Source of the DNA: Gammaproteobacteria bacterium
GTDB lineage: Bacteria > Pseudomonadota > Gammaproteobacteria > AKS1
Assembly: GCA_027006175.1 (NCBI GenBank)
Contig: JALTKS010000067.1
Location: 1-55,947 of the forward strand
Length of the DNA stretch: 55,947 bases
Direction of reading: 5' to 3'
Shown here: positions 38,395 through 47,646 of the stretch, piece after piece
Position numbering within the stretch: position 1 is the stretch's first letter
How the letters are laid out: every line of letters starts with the position of its first letter
Notes under the pieces: model-generated
What the model saw: the letters and a program-made list of their open reading frames with translations, nothing else
Told to the model about the DNA's origin: nothing
Database searches by the model: none
Translations under genes and position numbers: made by a program

Positions 38395-38880
38395 TTATTC
38401 CTTTATATAGACCTCTGTACCAACGGCTAATAAATCAAATAATGTAATAACCTCCTGATTGCGCATACGAACACAGCCGTGGGAGTTGGGCTCACCCATC
38501 ATTGTTCCATCAGGGCAGCCATGTATATAAATATAACGCCGCATCGTATCAACCTTGCCAAGACGATTCTTGTTTTTTTCACAACCACTCAACCAGAGAA
38601 TCCGTGTCAGAATCCAGTCACGTTCTGGCTGCTGTTGGCGCAATGTTTCAGTGAATACCTCGCCTGTCGGACGACGCCCGACAAATACCGTGTTTTCTTT
38701 ACAACCATGACCAATTTTGGCACGAATAATGTGTTTACCACGTGGCGTACATTCACTTCCCTGTTGTTCACCCACGCCGTTGGCAGCCGTTGAAACTAAA
38801 GCCGTAAATATCACGGCTTCATCTTCAATCACATCCAGCGTTTGCGTTGAAATATTGATAAGTACATGTCTGCTTGTCAT
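38395..38880 (-). CDS. cytoplasmic YkuD-domain enzyme, probable L,D-carboxypeptidase (LdcV/ElsL-like)
   Basis: 161 aa, made up solely of a YkuD catalytic domain: H120 (YIHGCPDG) and SHGCVRM with catalytic C136. Unlike periplasmic L,D-transpeptidases it has no signal peptide, membrane anchor or LysM domain, and starts directly with VLINISTQTLDV. Signal-less YkuD proteins of this size (ElsL of Acinetobacter, LdcV of Vibrio) act in the cytosol, removing the terminal D-Ala from tetrapeptides in peptidoglycan recycling. The position, between peptide-binding protein and permeases, with nagZ following, supports that role. The reaction is inferred. The YkuD fold and active site are seen directly. Confidence 0.88.
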   Translation of the reverse strand: MTSRHVLINISTQTLDVIEDEAVIFTALVSTAANGVGEQQGSECTPRGKHIIRAKIGHGCKENTVFVGRRPTGEVFTETLRQQQPERDWILTRILWLSGCEKNKNRLGKVDTMRRYIYIHGCPDGTMMGEPNSHGCVRMRNQEVITLFDLLAVGTEVYIKE

Positions 38881-40350
38881 CTAATGCTCTCCATTAGCCT
38901 GTGGCACCAATGTTACTTTTGCCAGCGCATCATAGTTACCATTTAAAGATAAGCTATAACCGTGTATTCGCTTCGATGTTACCGCAATATTGTTTTCGAA
39001 CCACAAAGGTATATAAGGCAAGTCCTCTAATAATATACCTTGAACACTATCAATACGTGAGATTAATGCTTCTGGATTGTTTGAGGTTGAGAAGGCAGCA
39101 TCGAGAAGCTGATCGACCTGGGCATTTTTATAACGACCACGGTTGGCTCCTTTGGGTGGCAAAGACTGGCTATGAAAGACTGTTTGATAAATATCTGGTG
39201 AACTAATCCCAACCCATGACAAGCTGTACATCTGAAAATTCCCCGATTTAATATCCGCGTAAAAGGTTCCCCAATCGTAACTGCGTATTTCCATATTAAT
39301 ACCCACATCGGCTAACTGCTTTTGTATCACCGTCGCAATACGTAATCGTAACGGGTTGGTTGTTGTCTTGTAGGTAATATGTGGACGTCGTTTATTACTG
39401 TAACCCGCTTTTTTTAATATCCCTATCGCCTTTGCCGGTTGATAAGAAAATGTCGGCATTTTTTTATTTCTTGCCCAATGTTGTAAAGGTAATACTGAAT
39501 GACTCAATGTGGCACGACCACCCAATAATGTATTGATTAACTGATTCCGATCAATCGCTAAAGATATGGCTTTTCTTATTGCCCATTGTGACGTCAAAGG
39601 ATCATCCATATTAAAACCGATATAGCTAAAGGTAGAACCACGACCAGACTGAACATCAACACTGTCTTGTTTTTGCAAGTAAGCAATCAACTCTGCTGGC
39701 AAATCATTTTGAATAATATCCAGTTCACCCCGTAACAATTTAAGCACGCGGACAGAAGGATCTTTAACATGCACAAATGACACTGTTTGACCATCATAAA
39801 CGCGTTGCAATAAAACATCTGACATCGTGTTTGCACTGCTTATCTTAAATGGTCCATTTCCAATACCCACTGACTGAGCATCAGGGATACCAATACTTAA
39901 TCGCCCGGGGAATAAAGCATCATCACGCGATAAATAAAAGTCGATGGTCTTGTCATCAATCACCTTCATGTTTTTAATATGGGCAAGATTACCCTGATGA
40001 GGTGAGGCGTTTTTTACATTAAGGATATATTCATAACACGCCAGGATGTCTTTTGTTGTTAACTTCTTACCATTATGAAAATTGTCGTTATCTGCTTTCA
40101 GAGTAAAACGGTAATGTGTTGGCGAGATAACTTGCCATGTTGCCAGACCCGGCACTGCACGAAGTTGATCATCAACATCAACCAACGACTGAAATATAAG
40201 GCGATTAATCCTCTCCGCACTGGCATCTGTTGCCCTGCGTGGATCCAAATGAATCGGCGCAGATTGTAAACCAAACCGAATAACCGATGATTCTGTCTCA
40301 GCCTGACACCCAGTTAATAAAATAATAATTAAGAGCAAGACTCTCATCAA
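38881..40350 (-). CDS. peptide-binding lipoprotein of ABC transporter (SBP family 5)
   Basis: 489 aa. The lipoprotein signal peptide MRVLLLIIILLTGC puts the lipidated Cys at residue 15. The rest is an SBP_bac_5 domain (DppA/OppA/MppA type) with GLQSAPIHLDPRRATDA, HYRFTLKAD and the hinge region around 250-280. It captures peptides in the periplasm for the DppB/DppC permeases downstream. With nagZ and the YkuD enzyme in the same transcript, murein peptides are the most likely ligands, as for MppA. It is directly adjacent to the YkuD start (0 nt) and 2 nt after the CYTH gene. Confidence 0.92.
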   Translation of the reverse strand: MMRVLLLIIILLTGCQAETESSVIRFGLQSAPIHLDPRRATDASAERINRLIFQSLVDVDDQLRAVPGLATWQVISPTHYRFTLKADNDNFHNGKKLTTKDILACYEYILNVKNASPHQGNLAHIKNMKVIDDKTIDFYLSRDDALFPGRLSIGIPDAQSVGIGNGPFKISSANTMSDVLLQRVYDGQTVSFVHVKDPSVRVLKLLRGELDIIQNDLPAELIAYLQKQDSVDVQSGRGSTFSYIGFNMDDPLTSQWAIRKAISLAIDRNQLINTLLGGRATLSHSVLPLQHWARNKKMPTFSYQPAKAIGILKKAGYSNKRRPHITYKTTTNPLRLRIATVIQKQLADVGINMEIRSYDWGTFYADIKSGNFQMYSLSWVGISSPDIYQTVFHSQSLPPKGANRGRYKNAQVDQLLDAAFSTSNNPEALISRIDSVQGILLEDLPYIPLWFENNIAVTSKRIHGYSLSLNGNYDALAKVTLVPQANGEH

Positions 40351-40352
40351 TA

Positions 40353-40832
40353 TTACCAGTCTTTGAATGGGTGCTTAATTAAACTGACATTGTAATAGCG
40401 GGGATCATCCGACACTTCTTTACCTAACCAATCCGGCTTTTCAAACAACTCATCTTCATCACGTAATTCTATTTCAGCAACAACCAGTCCTTTATTATCG
40501 CCTTCAAAAACATCAATTTCCCAAATATGCCTGCCAACATTAATTTTATAACGCGTTTTTTCAATCAGTGGCTTTTCGCACAATGTTGCAAGCATTGTTT
40601 CTGCATCACTACGATCAATTTCATATTCGTATTCCTGTCGACTAATACTTAACTCATAGCTTTTAATGTTCAAAAAAGCCTGTTCGTTATCCACCCTTAC
40701 CCGAATTGATGCGCGTGGTGATGTAACGGTCGGTCCAGCAAAATATCCCTGGCGCATCACGTTCCCGTCTCCGGCAAACTCTCGCCATGTATCATTTAAA
40801 AGTAGAAATTTACGTTCAATCTCAACGGCCAT
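40353..40832 (-). CDS. CYTH-domain phosphohydrolase (inorganic triphosphatase-like)
   Basis: 159 aa. The tunnel-fold signature ExExK is E4-I-E6-R-K8 at the very N-terminus, followed by the alternating charged strands (IRVRV, YEYEIDR, EIDVFEG, VAEIELRDEDE). The single-domain form resembles NeuTTM-type enzymes, which hydrolyse tripolyphosphate. The true substrate is unknown. AGGA 7 nt before the ATG supports the start. It is the first gene of the ten-gene minus-strand operon that continues with the binding protein. Confidence 0.92.
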   Translation of the reverse strand: MAVEIERKFLLLNDTWREFAGDGNVMRQGYFAGPTVTSPRASIRVRVDNEQAFLNIKSYELSISRQEYEYEIDRSDAETMLATLCEKPLIEKTRYKINVGRHIWEIDVFEGDNKGLVVAEIELRDEDELFEKPDWLGKEVSDDPRYYNVSLIKHPFKDW

Positions 40833-40945
40833 ACTCTCGTCCTGAAACTATCTGTACTTATTATTACGTCCCAATATACCTTATCGCTTGCCTTGTCGAT
40901 ACTTGTCGCGCTAGGCTAGCCAAAATGACTTAAAAACGAATTATT

Positions 40946-42262
40946 ATGACCACCATTGATACATTAGTTAGTGCACGCTGGATCATCACTGTTAACGATG
41001 ATAATGAGATACTGGAAAATCATAGTCTCGCGATTCAAAATGGCAGCATCATCGATATTCTTGCCACGCAAGAGGCCAACAACAAATATCAGGCAAGGCA
41101 ATCTCATCAACTTGACGGGCATGCGCTTGTTCCCGGCTTTATTAATAGCCACACCCATGCTGCGATGAATTTATATCGTGGCCTGGCCGATGATCTTCCG
41201 CTGATGGAGTGGCTACAGGAACATATCTGGCCAGCAGAACAACAACACACTAATCAGGAATTTGTAAAAACCGGCACCCAGCTTGCTATTGCTGAAATGT
41301 TACGCAGCGGGACCACCTGTTTTAATGACATGTATTTCTTTCCGGATGAAACGGCTAAAACAGCGAATGAAATAGGCATTCGTGCTTGCGTTGGTTTAAT
41401 TGTGATCGACTTCCCTACCGTGTGGGCAAACGATGCCGATGAATACATTCATAAAGGTTTACAGTTACATGACCAACTCAGGCATCAATCACTCGTAACA
41501 ACGGCCTTTGCTCCGCATGCACCCTACACTGTCTCCGATGCCCCATTACAAAAGATTCTCACCTTAAGTGAAGAGCTTGATATTCCCGTGCATATGCATA
41601 TTCATGAAACCATCGGTGAAATCGATGATGCTGTCGCGGCATCGGGTAAACGTCCACTACAGCGTTTAAGTGAATTAGGCGCGATTAGTCCCAAATTAAT
41701 CGCCGTACACATGACACAACTGCAACAAGCTGAAATTGATTTACTCGCCACCGATGCCTGTCATGTCATTCATTGCCCTGAATCAAATCAAAAACTGGCG
41801 AGCGGTCTTTGCCCTGTTCAAACCCTCATTGATGCCGGTATTAACGTTGCGCTCGGTACCGATGGCGCTGCAAGTAATAATGATCTCGATATGTTGAGTG
41901 AAATGCGTTCTGCCGCATTACTGGGAAAAATAGCAACCATGGATGCACAGGCGGTGAACGCCAGCACCGCATTACGCATGGCAACCATTAATGGTGCCAA
42001 AGCACTCGGTCTGGATACCATAACCGGTTCATTAGAAGTCGGTAAAGCGGCCGATATTACAGCGATTCAATTAGACAGCATTGAAACACAGCCACTATAT
42101 GACCCGATTTCACAGATTGTTTATGCTGCCGGTCGTGAGCAGGTGACTAACGTGTGGGTGGCGGGAAAACAGCTATTAAACAATCGAAAACTCAGCAATA
42201 TTGATGAAAAAACACTATTAGCTGACGTGGCACAATGGCAACAACGAGTAAGCACCATCTAG
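40946..42262 (+). CDS. mtaD: 5-methylthioadenosine / S-adenosylhomocysteine deaminase
   Basis: 438 aa amidohydrolase. The metal-site motif is NSHTHAAMNLYRG (H69, H71), with MHIHE, the later HCPESN and GTDGAASNN following. It belongs to the TrzN/AtzA/MtaD group. It deaminates methylthioadenosine, giving methylthioinosine for the phosphorylase encoded at 32906. The order mtaD - ubiG - mupP - yciK is the same as I recall from Pseudomonas (with additions here), which supports an MTA-deaminase role over guanine or cytosine deaminase. Divergent from the CYTH gene. Confidence 0.92.
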   Translation: MTTIDTLVSARWIITVNDDNEILENHSLAIQNGSIIDILATQEANNKYQARQSHQLDGHALVPGFINSHTHAAMNLYRGLADDLPLMEWLQEHIWPAEQQHTNQEFVKTGTQLAIAEMLRSGTTCFNDMYFFPDETAKTANEIGIRACVGLIVIDFPTVWANDADEYIHKGLQLHDQLRHQSLVTTAFAPHAPYTVSDAPLQKILTLSEELDIPVHMHIHETIGEIDDAVAASGKRPLQRLSELGAISPKLIAVHMTQLQQAEIDLLATDACHVIHCPESNQKLASGLCPVQTLIDAGINVALGTDGAASNNDLDMLSEMRSAALLGKIATMDAQAVNASTALRMATINGAKALGLDTITGSLEVGKAADITAIQLDSIETQPLYDPISQIVYAAGREQVTNVWVAGKQLLNNRKLSNIDEKTLLADVAQWQQRVSTI

Positions 42263-42317
42263 CCGCCGAATACGATATACTATACGTATACAACTGAAAA
42301 ATGAGACAAAATAAGCC

Positions 42318-42596
42318 ATGTCCACTGAAATAACCATTGAACATAACCCCTCACCTGCCAAACTCGATGTTATCGGCGTATATGACTGGCCGATCTGGAC
42401 AAAAGAGGTGTCTACTTTCCCATGGCACTACGATAAACAGGAAAAGTGCTACATCGTGGAGGGTGATATTATAGTGACACCCGATGGCGGTGAACCCGTA
42501 CACATTCAAGAAGGTGACTTTGTGACATTTCCGGCAGGCCTTTCCTGTACTTGGGAAATACGCGAAGAAGTTGAAAAACATTACGATTTTGGTTAA
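42318..42596 (+). CDS. small cupin-domain protein
   Basis: 92 aa single-domain cupin (DUF861/cupin_3-like). [39 protein letters not shown] shows the two cupin motifs, with H-E in the first and weak metal ligands in the second. It has no signal peptide. It lies between mtaD and ubiG, 5 nt before ubiG, where Pseudomonas has none as far as I recall. Function unknown. Small cupins of this type are often annotated as sugar- or ethanolamine-related, without proof. Confidence 0.88.
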   Translation: MSTEITIEHNPSPAKLDVIGVYDWPIWTKEVSTFPWHYDKQEKCYIVEGDIIVTPDGGEPVHIQEGDFVTFPAGLSCTWEIREEVEKHYDFG

Positions 42597-42601
42597 AAAT
42601 T

Positions 42602-43303
42602 ATGCAACAAGCAAACGTTGATGCGGCAGAAGTCGCTAAATTTGAAAAATTAGCCCATCGCTGGTGGGATCCTCAAAGTGAATTCAAGCCTCTGCACGAA
42701 ATAAACCCGTTGCGACTCAATTATATTGACGAACATGCCGGACTCAAAGGCAAACACATCGTTGATGTTGGCTGCGGTGGCGGTATTCTGGCTGAAAGTA
42801 TGGCGGCAAAAGGCGCCGATGTACTCGGTATCGACATGGGTGAAACCCCTCTTTCAGTCGCCAAATTGCACAAACTCGAATCAGGCGTTGAATTAGAGTA
42901 TCGCCAATGCACCGCCGAAGAACTCGCCAAAGAAATGCCGAGGAGTTTTGATGTGGTCACCTGCATGGAAATGCTCGAGCATGTGCCTGATCCTGCCTCC
43001 GTCATCCAGGCCTGTGCCACACTGGTTAAGCCTGGCGGTAAAGTATTTTTCTCTACGATTAATCGCAATATGAAAGCCTACCTATTCGCTATTGTTGGGG
43101 CTGAATACGTTTTACAAATGCTCCCCAAAGGTACCCATGACTACGCCAAATTCATACGCCCTTCTGAAATGGAATCTTGGGCACGTGAAGCCGGACTTAC
43201 ATTCTCTGATATGATCGGCATGAGTTACAACCCACTGAGTAAAAATTACACATTAGGCAACGATGTCACGGTCAACTACATAGTATGTTGTGATACCGAA
43301 TAA
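42602..43303 (+). CDS. ubiG: ubiquinone biosynthesis O-methyltransferase
   Basis: 233 aa. The SAM-binding motif is [15 protein letters not shown], then [17 protein letters not shown] and FFSTINRN. The N-terminal block [28 protein letters not shown] is the UbiG hallmark. It performs both O-methylations of ubiquinone synthesis, peripheral to the inner membrane. It is followed 5 nt later by the MupP-like phosphatase, the conserved gammaproteobacterial pair. Confidence 0.97.
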   Translation: MQQANVDAAEVAKFEKLAHRWWDPQSEFKPLHEINPLRLNYIDEHAGLKGKHIVDVGCGGGILAESMAAKGADVLGIDMGETPLSVAKLHKLESGVELEYRQCTAEELAKEMPRSFDVVTCMEMLEHVPDPASVIQACATLVKPGGKVFFSTINRNMKAYLFAIVGAEYVLQMLPKGTHDYAKFIRPSEMESWAREAGLTFSDMIGMSYNPLSKNYTLGNDVTVNYIVCCDTE

Positions 43304-43308
43304 TCAGT

Positions 43309-44001
43309 GTGAATAAAACAAAACAACTGCGTTCAGTCCTGTTTGATCTTGATGGTACTCTGCTCGATACTGCGCCAGACCTTGCGGCAGCGCTGAACCA
43401 TGTTCTGGCCGTAAATGGACGCGAGGCGCTCCCTTTTGAAACCATACGCCCCTGGGTATCGCATGGTGGCTTAGTCCTTATAAAAAAGGGGTTTAATATT
43501 GATCAAGACGCAAGTGAATTCGATGATTTGCGCCAACAACTCCTCCACTACTACTATAATAACCTGAGCGTCCACACGCGGCTTTTTCCGGGTATGGGCG
43601 AGGTGCTAAACAAATTAGAAAAAGCGGGCATTAAATGGGGCGTTGTCACAAATAAACCAGGCTGGTTAACCAATCCATTACTTAAAGAGCTAGAGCTGGA
43701 TGAGCGCAGCAGTTGTATCATCAGTGGCGATACGCTTAAGGAAAGAAAACCACATCCCTTACCACTGCAACATGCTTGCGAACTAATCGGCTGTGACGTA
43801 ACCGAAAGCCTTTATATTGGTGATGCGCAACGGGATATTGAGGCGGGCATTAATGCCAATATGCCCACTTTAGTCGCACTATTTGGTTATATTAGTGATT
43901 TAGACTATCCTCAAGACTGGGGAGCTGACGCAATGATTGATGCACCCTCCGACATAATCAACTGGGTTTACCAGCACTATGATTGTGAAGCGCTTAATTA
44001 A
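43309..44001 (+). CDS. mupP: HAD phosphatase, MupP / phosphoglycolate-phosphatase type
   Basis: 230 aa. Motif I is LFDLDGTLLDTAPD with D13 and D15, motif II VVTNKPG, motif III Lys in KERKPHPLP and motif IV YIGDAQRDIEAG. The start is GTG, 5 nt after ubiG. In Pseudomonas the HAD gene after ubiG encodes MupP, the MurNAc-6-phosphate phosphatase of the recycling route that bypasses MurA. Sequence alone cannot separate MupP from Gph, but the location and the recycling genes nearby (nagZ and the YkuD enzyme) favour MupP. Confidence 0.85.
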   Translation: MNKTKQLRSVLFDLDGTLLDTAPDLAAALNHVLAVNGREALPFETIRPWVSHGGLVLIKKGFNIDQDASEFDDLRQQLLHYYYNNLSVHTRLFPGMGEVLNKLEKAGIKWGVVTNKPGWLTNPLLKELELDERSSCIISGDTLKERKPHPLPLQHACELIGCDVTESLYIGDAQRDIEAGINANMPTLVALFGYISDLDYPQDWGADAMIDAPSDIINWVYQHYDCEALN

Positions 44002-44024
44002 TCAACCAACAAATAAAATAAACC

Positions 44025-46361
44025 ATGCCATCAGCTGAAGAACAACTACAACAAAAACTAACTGCACTTAAACAGGTTTTTATTGATCAGTTGCCTGAAA
44101 AAATTGAATCATTGCAGAACCAGTGGCAAATAGTTGCAAAGCAACAGTGGTCTAAAGAAGCAACGCATGCCTTTCACCTTATTGTGCATAGTTTAATTGG
44201 CACTGCGGGCACATTTGGTTTCACAGAAATCGCAGACAAAGCACGTCAACTAGAAATTATTATCAAAACAATTTCTACTGAGCAACTTACTCTATCGCAG
44301 GAAGACATTGATGTTATCGAACACGCCTTTTTGTCTCTCTGCAATGAAATGAGAACAACACCAGATACGTTACCAACGAATGAAACTGTTACTAACGCGA
44401 TAACAAGCACCAGAAACGAATTAACCAGAGTGCTTATTGTCGATGATGATGACATATTAGCAAACATTATTGCCGACCATCTACGTGCACAGGGGTTTGT
44501 CGTTGAAATACTGCTTCACCCTTCATCACTAATCGCGGTTTGTGATAAATTCAACCCATCCATTATATTAATGGATATGATTTTCCCGGAAGGCAAGATG
44601 GCAGGCGCCGCTGCCATTGAAGTATTGCGAGATAATGGTGATATGACACCCGTTATCTTTATTTCCGTTAATGAAGATATGTCCTCTCGACTCCATGCAA
44701 TACGTGCCGGCGCCTATACCTATTTAACCAAGCCTCTCGATCTGGATCTATTGATTTCCAATATCAAAATGGCCTGCGAAATAAAACCCGATCTCCCGTA
44801 TCGCGTTCTTATTATTGATGATGATGAAGAACTACTTGAACTCCATGCTCAAGCACTCATTAATGAAGGTATGTTGGTTAGTACACTAAGCGAACCAATG
44901 AAAACCCTGGACGTCGTTAATGAATTTAAACCAGAGCTTATTTTATTAGACATGCATATGCCCGAATGCTCCGGGCTTGAAGTTGCTATGACAATAAGGC
45001 AAAGCAGTGAACATAATGAGCTTCCTATTGTGTTCTTGTCATCTGAAGAAGATATCAGCATTCGCATGTTGGCTATCAAATGCGGGAGTGATGATTTTAT
45101 ATCAAAACCCGTTAACCTTGATTATCTAACCAAGGCAGTTCAGGCGCGAATAGAAAAATCACGAAAACTGATAGAATCAAAAAATATCGACAAAACAACC
45201 ATACAAAAAATATCGGCTGCAAAGAAATTAGCCGAACGCGCCAACAAAACCAAATCAGAATTTATTTCAAAAATGAGCCATGAGCTACGAACACCACTCA
45301 ACACGATTCTTGGCTATACTCAATTACTGGAAATAAATCATGAAAAAAACCTGAGCGATGCACAAATAAGTAACGTGCAACACATACTTTCATCAGGCTG
45401 GCATTTGCTGGCATTAATCAATGATGTATTAGATATTTCAAAAATAGAAATTGGTCACTTATCCTTAGCCAATACAGAAACCAATTTAAACTCAATTATC
45501 AATGCTACAATTGAAGATGTACATACCTGCGCTAATGATAAAAATATAACTATTTCTTACTCGAACCGATGCCAATTAGATGACATGGTGTACGCAGATG
45601 CAACCAGATTAAAACAGGTATTAACCAACATCATATCTAATGCGATAAAATATAATGTAGAAAATGGCACTGTCGATATTCTGGTCGACAATGATAGTCG
45701 CCACTGTAAAGTAACTGTTTCTGATAGTGGGCGAGGGCTACCTGAAGAAAAAATTAATCATTTATTTGAGCCATTCAACCGCCTTGGCTTAGAGAATACT
45801 AATATTGAAGGTAACGGTATTGGGCTGGCATTAAGTTCACAGTTAATAAAGTTAATGGACGGTGAAATTGGTGCGCATAATAATGAAGACGCAGGATCCA
45901 GTTTCTGGTTTACACTTAATAAATACACTCAGCCTGAAAATATACAGGTGAATAATAGCAAGACTATCACCGTGCTCTATGTAGAAGAAAATGACATGGA
46001 CTTTGAATTAGTGAGCAAATCTCTCTCTGCACAAAGCAACATTAAACTCTTTACCGCTCGAGATGCCGAATCTACTCTTAATTTAGCACATAAAATATCA
46101 CCTGATGTCATTTTGCTGGATATTGAACTATCCAGCATGGATGGAGCAACAATGCTAAATGCATTACGCACTAATGCTAAAATCAAAGACGTGCCTATTT
46201 TAGCTTTATCCTCAAGCGATATACCTTCTGAGCAACAGGTATTAGGGGGTGAAAATTTCTATAAATATTTCAGTAAACCTTATAATATAAAAGACCTTAT
46301 TACTGCTATCGATGATGCCCTGGATAATGAGCCGCCAACTGCTACAACAGCCAGTCATTAA
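44025..46361 (+). CDS. multi-domain hybrid histidine kinase (Hpt-REC-REC-HisKA-HATPase-REC)
   Basis: 778 aa without membrane segments or signal peptide. In order: an N-terminal Hpt domain (HSLIGTAGTFGF, H55, where the usual Lys of HxLKG is Ile); REC1 (acidic D140-D142, phospho-acceptor D184, K236); REC2 (D265-D267, D309, K361); a coiled linker (365-410); HisKA (MSHELRTPLN, H419); HATPase with N539, DSGRGLP (567) and GNGIGLAL; and REC3 (D699, K751), whose acidic pair is EE. A kinase with the receivers placed before the catalytic core and a starting Hpt domain is unusual. It has no sensory domain, so input may come by phosphotransfer. It lies after the mupP gene and 3 nt before rmuC. Confidence 0.93.
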   Translation: MPSAEEQLQQKLTALKQVFIDQLPEKIESLQNQWQIVAKQQWSKEATHAFHLIVHSLIGTAGTFGFTEIADKARQLEIIIKTISTEQLTLSQEDIDVIEHAFLSLCNEMRTTPDTLPTNETVTNAITSTRNELTRVLIVDDDDILANIIADHLRAQGFVVEILLHPSSLIAVCDKFNPSIILMDMIFPEGKMAGAAAIEVLRDNGDMTPVIFISVNEDMSSRLHAIRAGAYTYLTKPLDLDLLISNIKMACEIKPDLPYRVLIIDDDEELLELHAQALINEGMLVSTLSEPMKTLDVVNEFKPELILLDMHMPECSGLEVAMTIRQSSEHNELPIVFLSSEEDISIRMLAIKCGSDDFISKPVNLDYLTKAVQARIEKSRKLIESKNIDKTTIQKISAAKKLAERANKTKSEFISKMSHELRTPLNTILGYTQLLEINHEKNLSDAQISNVQHILSSGWHLLALINDVLDISKIEIGHLSLANTETNLNSIINATIEDVHTCANDKNITISYSNRCQLDDMVYADATRLKQVLTNIISNAIKYNVENGTVDILVDNDSRHCKVTVSDSGRGLPEEKINHLFEPFNRLGLENTNIEGNGIGLALSSQLIKLMDGEIGAHNNEDAGSSFWFTLNKYTQPENIQVNNSKTITVLYVEENDMDFELVSKSLSAQSNIKLFTARDAESTLNLAHKISPDVILLDIELSSMDGATMLNALRTNAKIKDVPILALSSSDIPSEQQVLGGENFYKYFSKPYNIKDLITAIDDALDNEPPTATTASH

Positions 46362-46364
46362 ACT

Positions 46365-47642
46365 ATGAATACACAAATGCTATTACTATTAGGGCTTGCC
46401 GCATTGATTGCAGGCATTATCGGTTATGGGCTTGCCTATATCCGTAGTGAGAAAAAATTTTCTCAATTACGTGAGAAAACCACTGAATTGAAAACGACAC
46501 TCGAGAATGAACGCAATAGTCATCTCGAAAAGCAAAAATCATTAGAAAAAGATCGTGAGAACCTTAACCAATCTTTCGCGGCACTTGCCAGCAAGGCACT
46601 AAAACATAATAGCGATGAGTTTCTTAAACTTGCCGAACAAAATTTGAAACAATTTCAAATATCGGCGAATTCTGAACTTGAAAAAAAAGAACAGTCTATA
46701 GCCGATCTTGTTAAACCCATTCGTGAAGCACTCGACAAAACAGAAAAACAAGTTCGTGAAATGGAAAAAGAACGTAAAGAAGCTTATGGCTCACTAAAAC
46801 AGCATTTGGAATTAATGTCTCAGGATCAGGCACAGCTACAATCTGAAACACGCAATTTAGTACAAGCCCTTCGTCGCCCTGAAGTTCGTGGTCAATGGGG
46901 TGAGATGACTCTCAAACGCCTTGCTGAATTAGCCGGCATGGTACAACACTGTGACTTTTATGAACAAGAAAGTATCGACACTGATGATGGCCGTTTGCGC
47001 CCTGATATGATTATTAGAATGCCAGGACAACGCGCCGTGGTCGTGGATGCAAAAGCGCCTCTCGATGCCTACATGTCTGCTATTGAAGCCAATGATGATA
47101 AGAGCAAAGAAGATTTCCTCATTCGTCACACAAAAAATGTACGTGAGCGTATTCGTGAATTATCTGCTAAAGCCTACTGGAGTCAATTTGATGACACCCC
47201 TGATTTTGTCGTGCTCTTTATTCCAGGTGATCAATTCCTAAGTGCAGCACTGGAACGGGATCCATCAATACTCGAAGATGCCATGAGCCAACAAATCATT
47301 CTCGCGACACCCAGTAGCTTTGTCGCCCTGCTTCGTGCTGTCGCGTTTGGTTGGCGACAAGAAGTGCTTGCCGACAATGCCGATAAAATCCGTAATCTGG
47401 GCGTGAGCCTATATGAAAGAATTTCTGCTTTTAGTGGTCATCTTGGCAATATCGGTAACAGTCTTAGCAAAAGTGTTGAACACTTCAATAAGGCTGTTGG
47501 ATCTTTTGATAGTCGTGTTTTACCCAGTGCCAGGCGTTTCACTGAAATGGGGATTAGCGCTAAAAAGGAAATAAAAGAACCCAATCAAGTTGAAATGATT
47601 GCCCGAGAAGTGAGTGAGCCCAATAATGACTCAAATGACTAA
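46365..47642 (+). CDS. rmuC: DNA recombination protein RmuC
   Basis: 425 aa. An N-terminal membrane helix (about 4-24), a coiled-coil region of roughly 150 residues and the RmuC nuclease-like domain with RPEVRGQWGEMTLKRLAELAGM, VVVDAKAPLDAY and FIPGDQFLSAALE. RmuC limits inversions at short inverted repeats in E. coli. Its biochemical activity is poorly defined. It starts 3 nt after the hybrid kinase, so the two are probably co-transcribed. Confidence 0.95.
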   Translation: MNTQMLLLLGLAALIAGIIGYGLAYIRSEKKFSQLREKTTELKTTLENERNSHLEKQKSLEKDRENLNQSFAALASKALKHNSDEFLKLAEQNLKQFQISANSELEKKEQSIADLVKPIREALDKTEKQVREMEKERKEAYGSLKQHLELMSQDQAQLQSETRNLVQALRRPEVRGQWGEMTLKRLAELAGMVQHCDFYEQESIDTDDGRLRPDMIIRMPGQRAVVVDAKAPLDAYMSAIEANDDKSKEDFLIRHTKNVRERIRELSAKAYWSQFDDTPDFVVLFIPGDQFLSAALERDPSILEDAMSQQIILATPSSFVALLRAVAFGWRQEVLADNADKIRNLGVSLYERISAFSGHLGNIGNSLSKSVEHFNKAVGSFDSRVLPSARRFTEMGISAKKEIKEPNQVEMIAREVSEPNNDSND

Positions 47643-47646
47643 ACGA

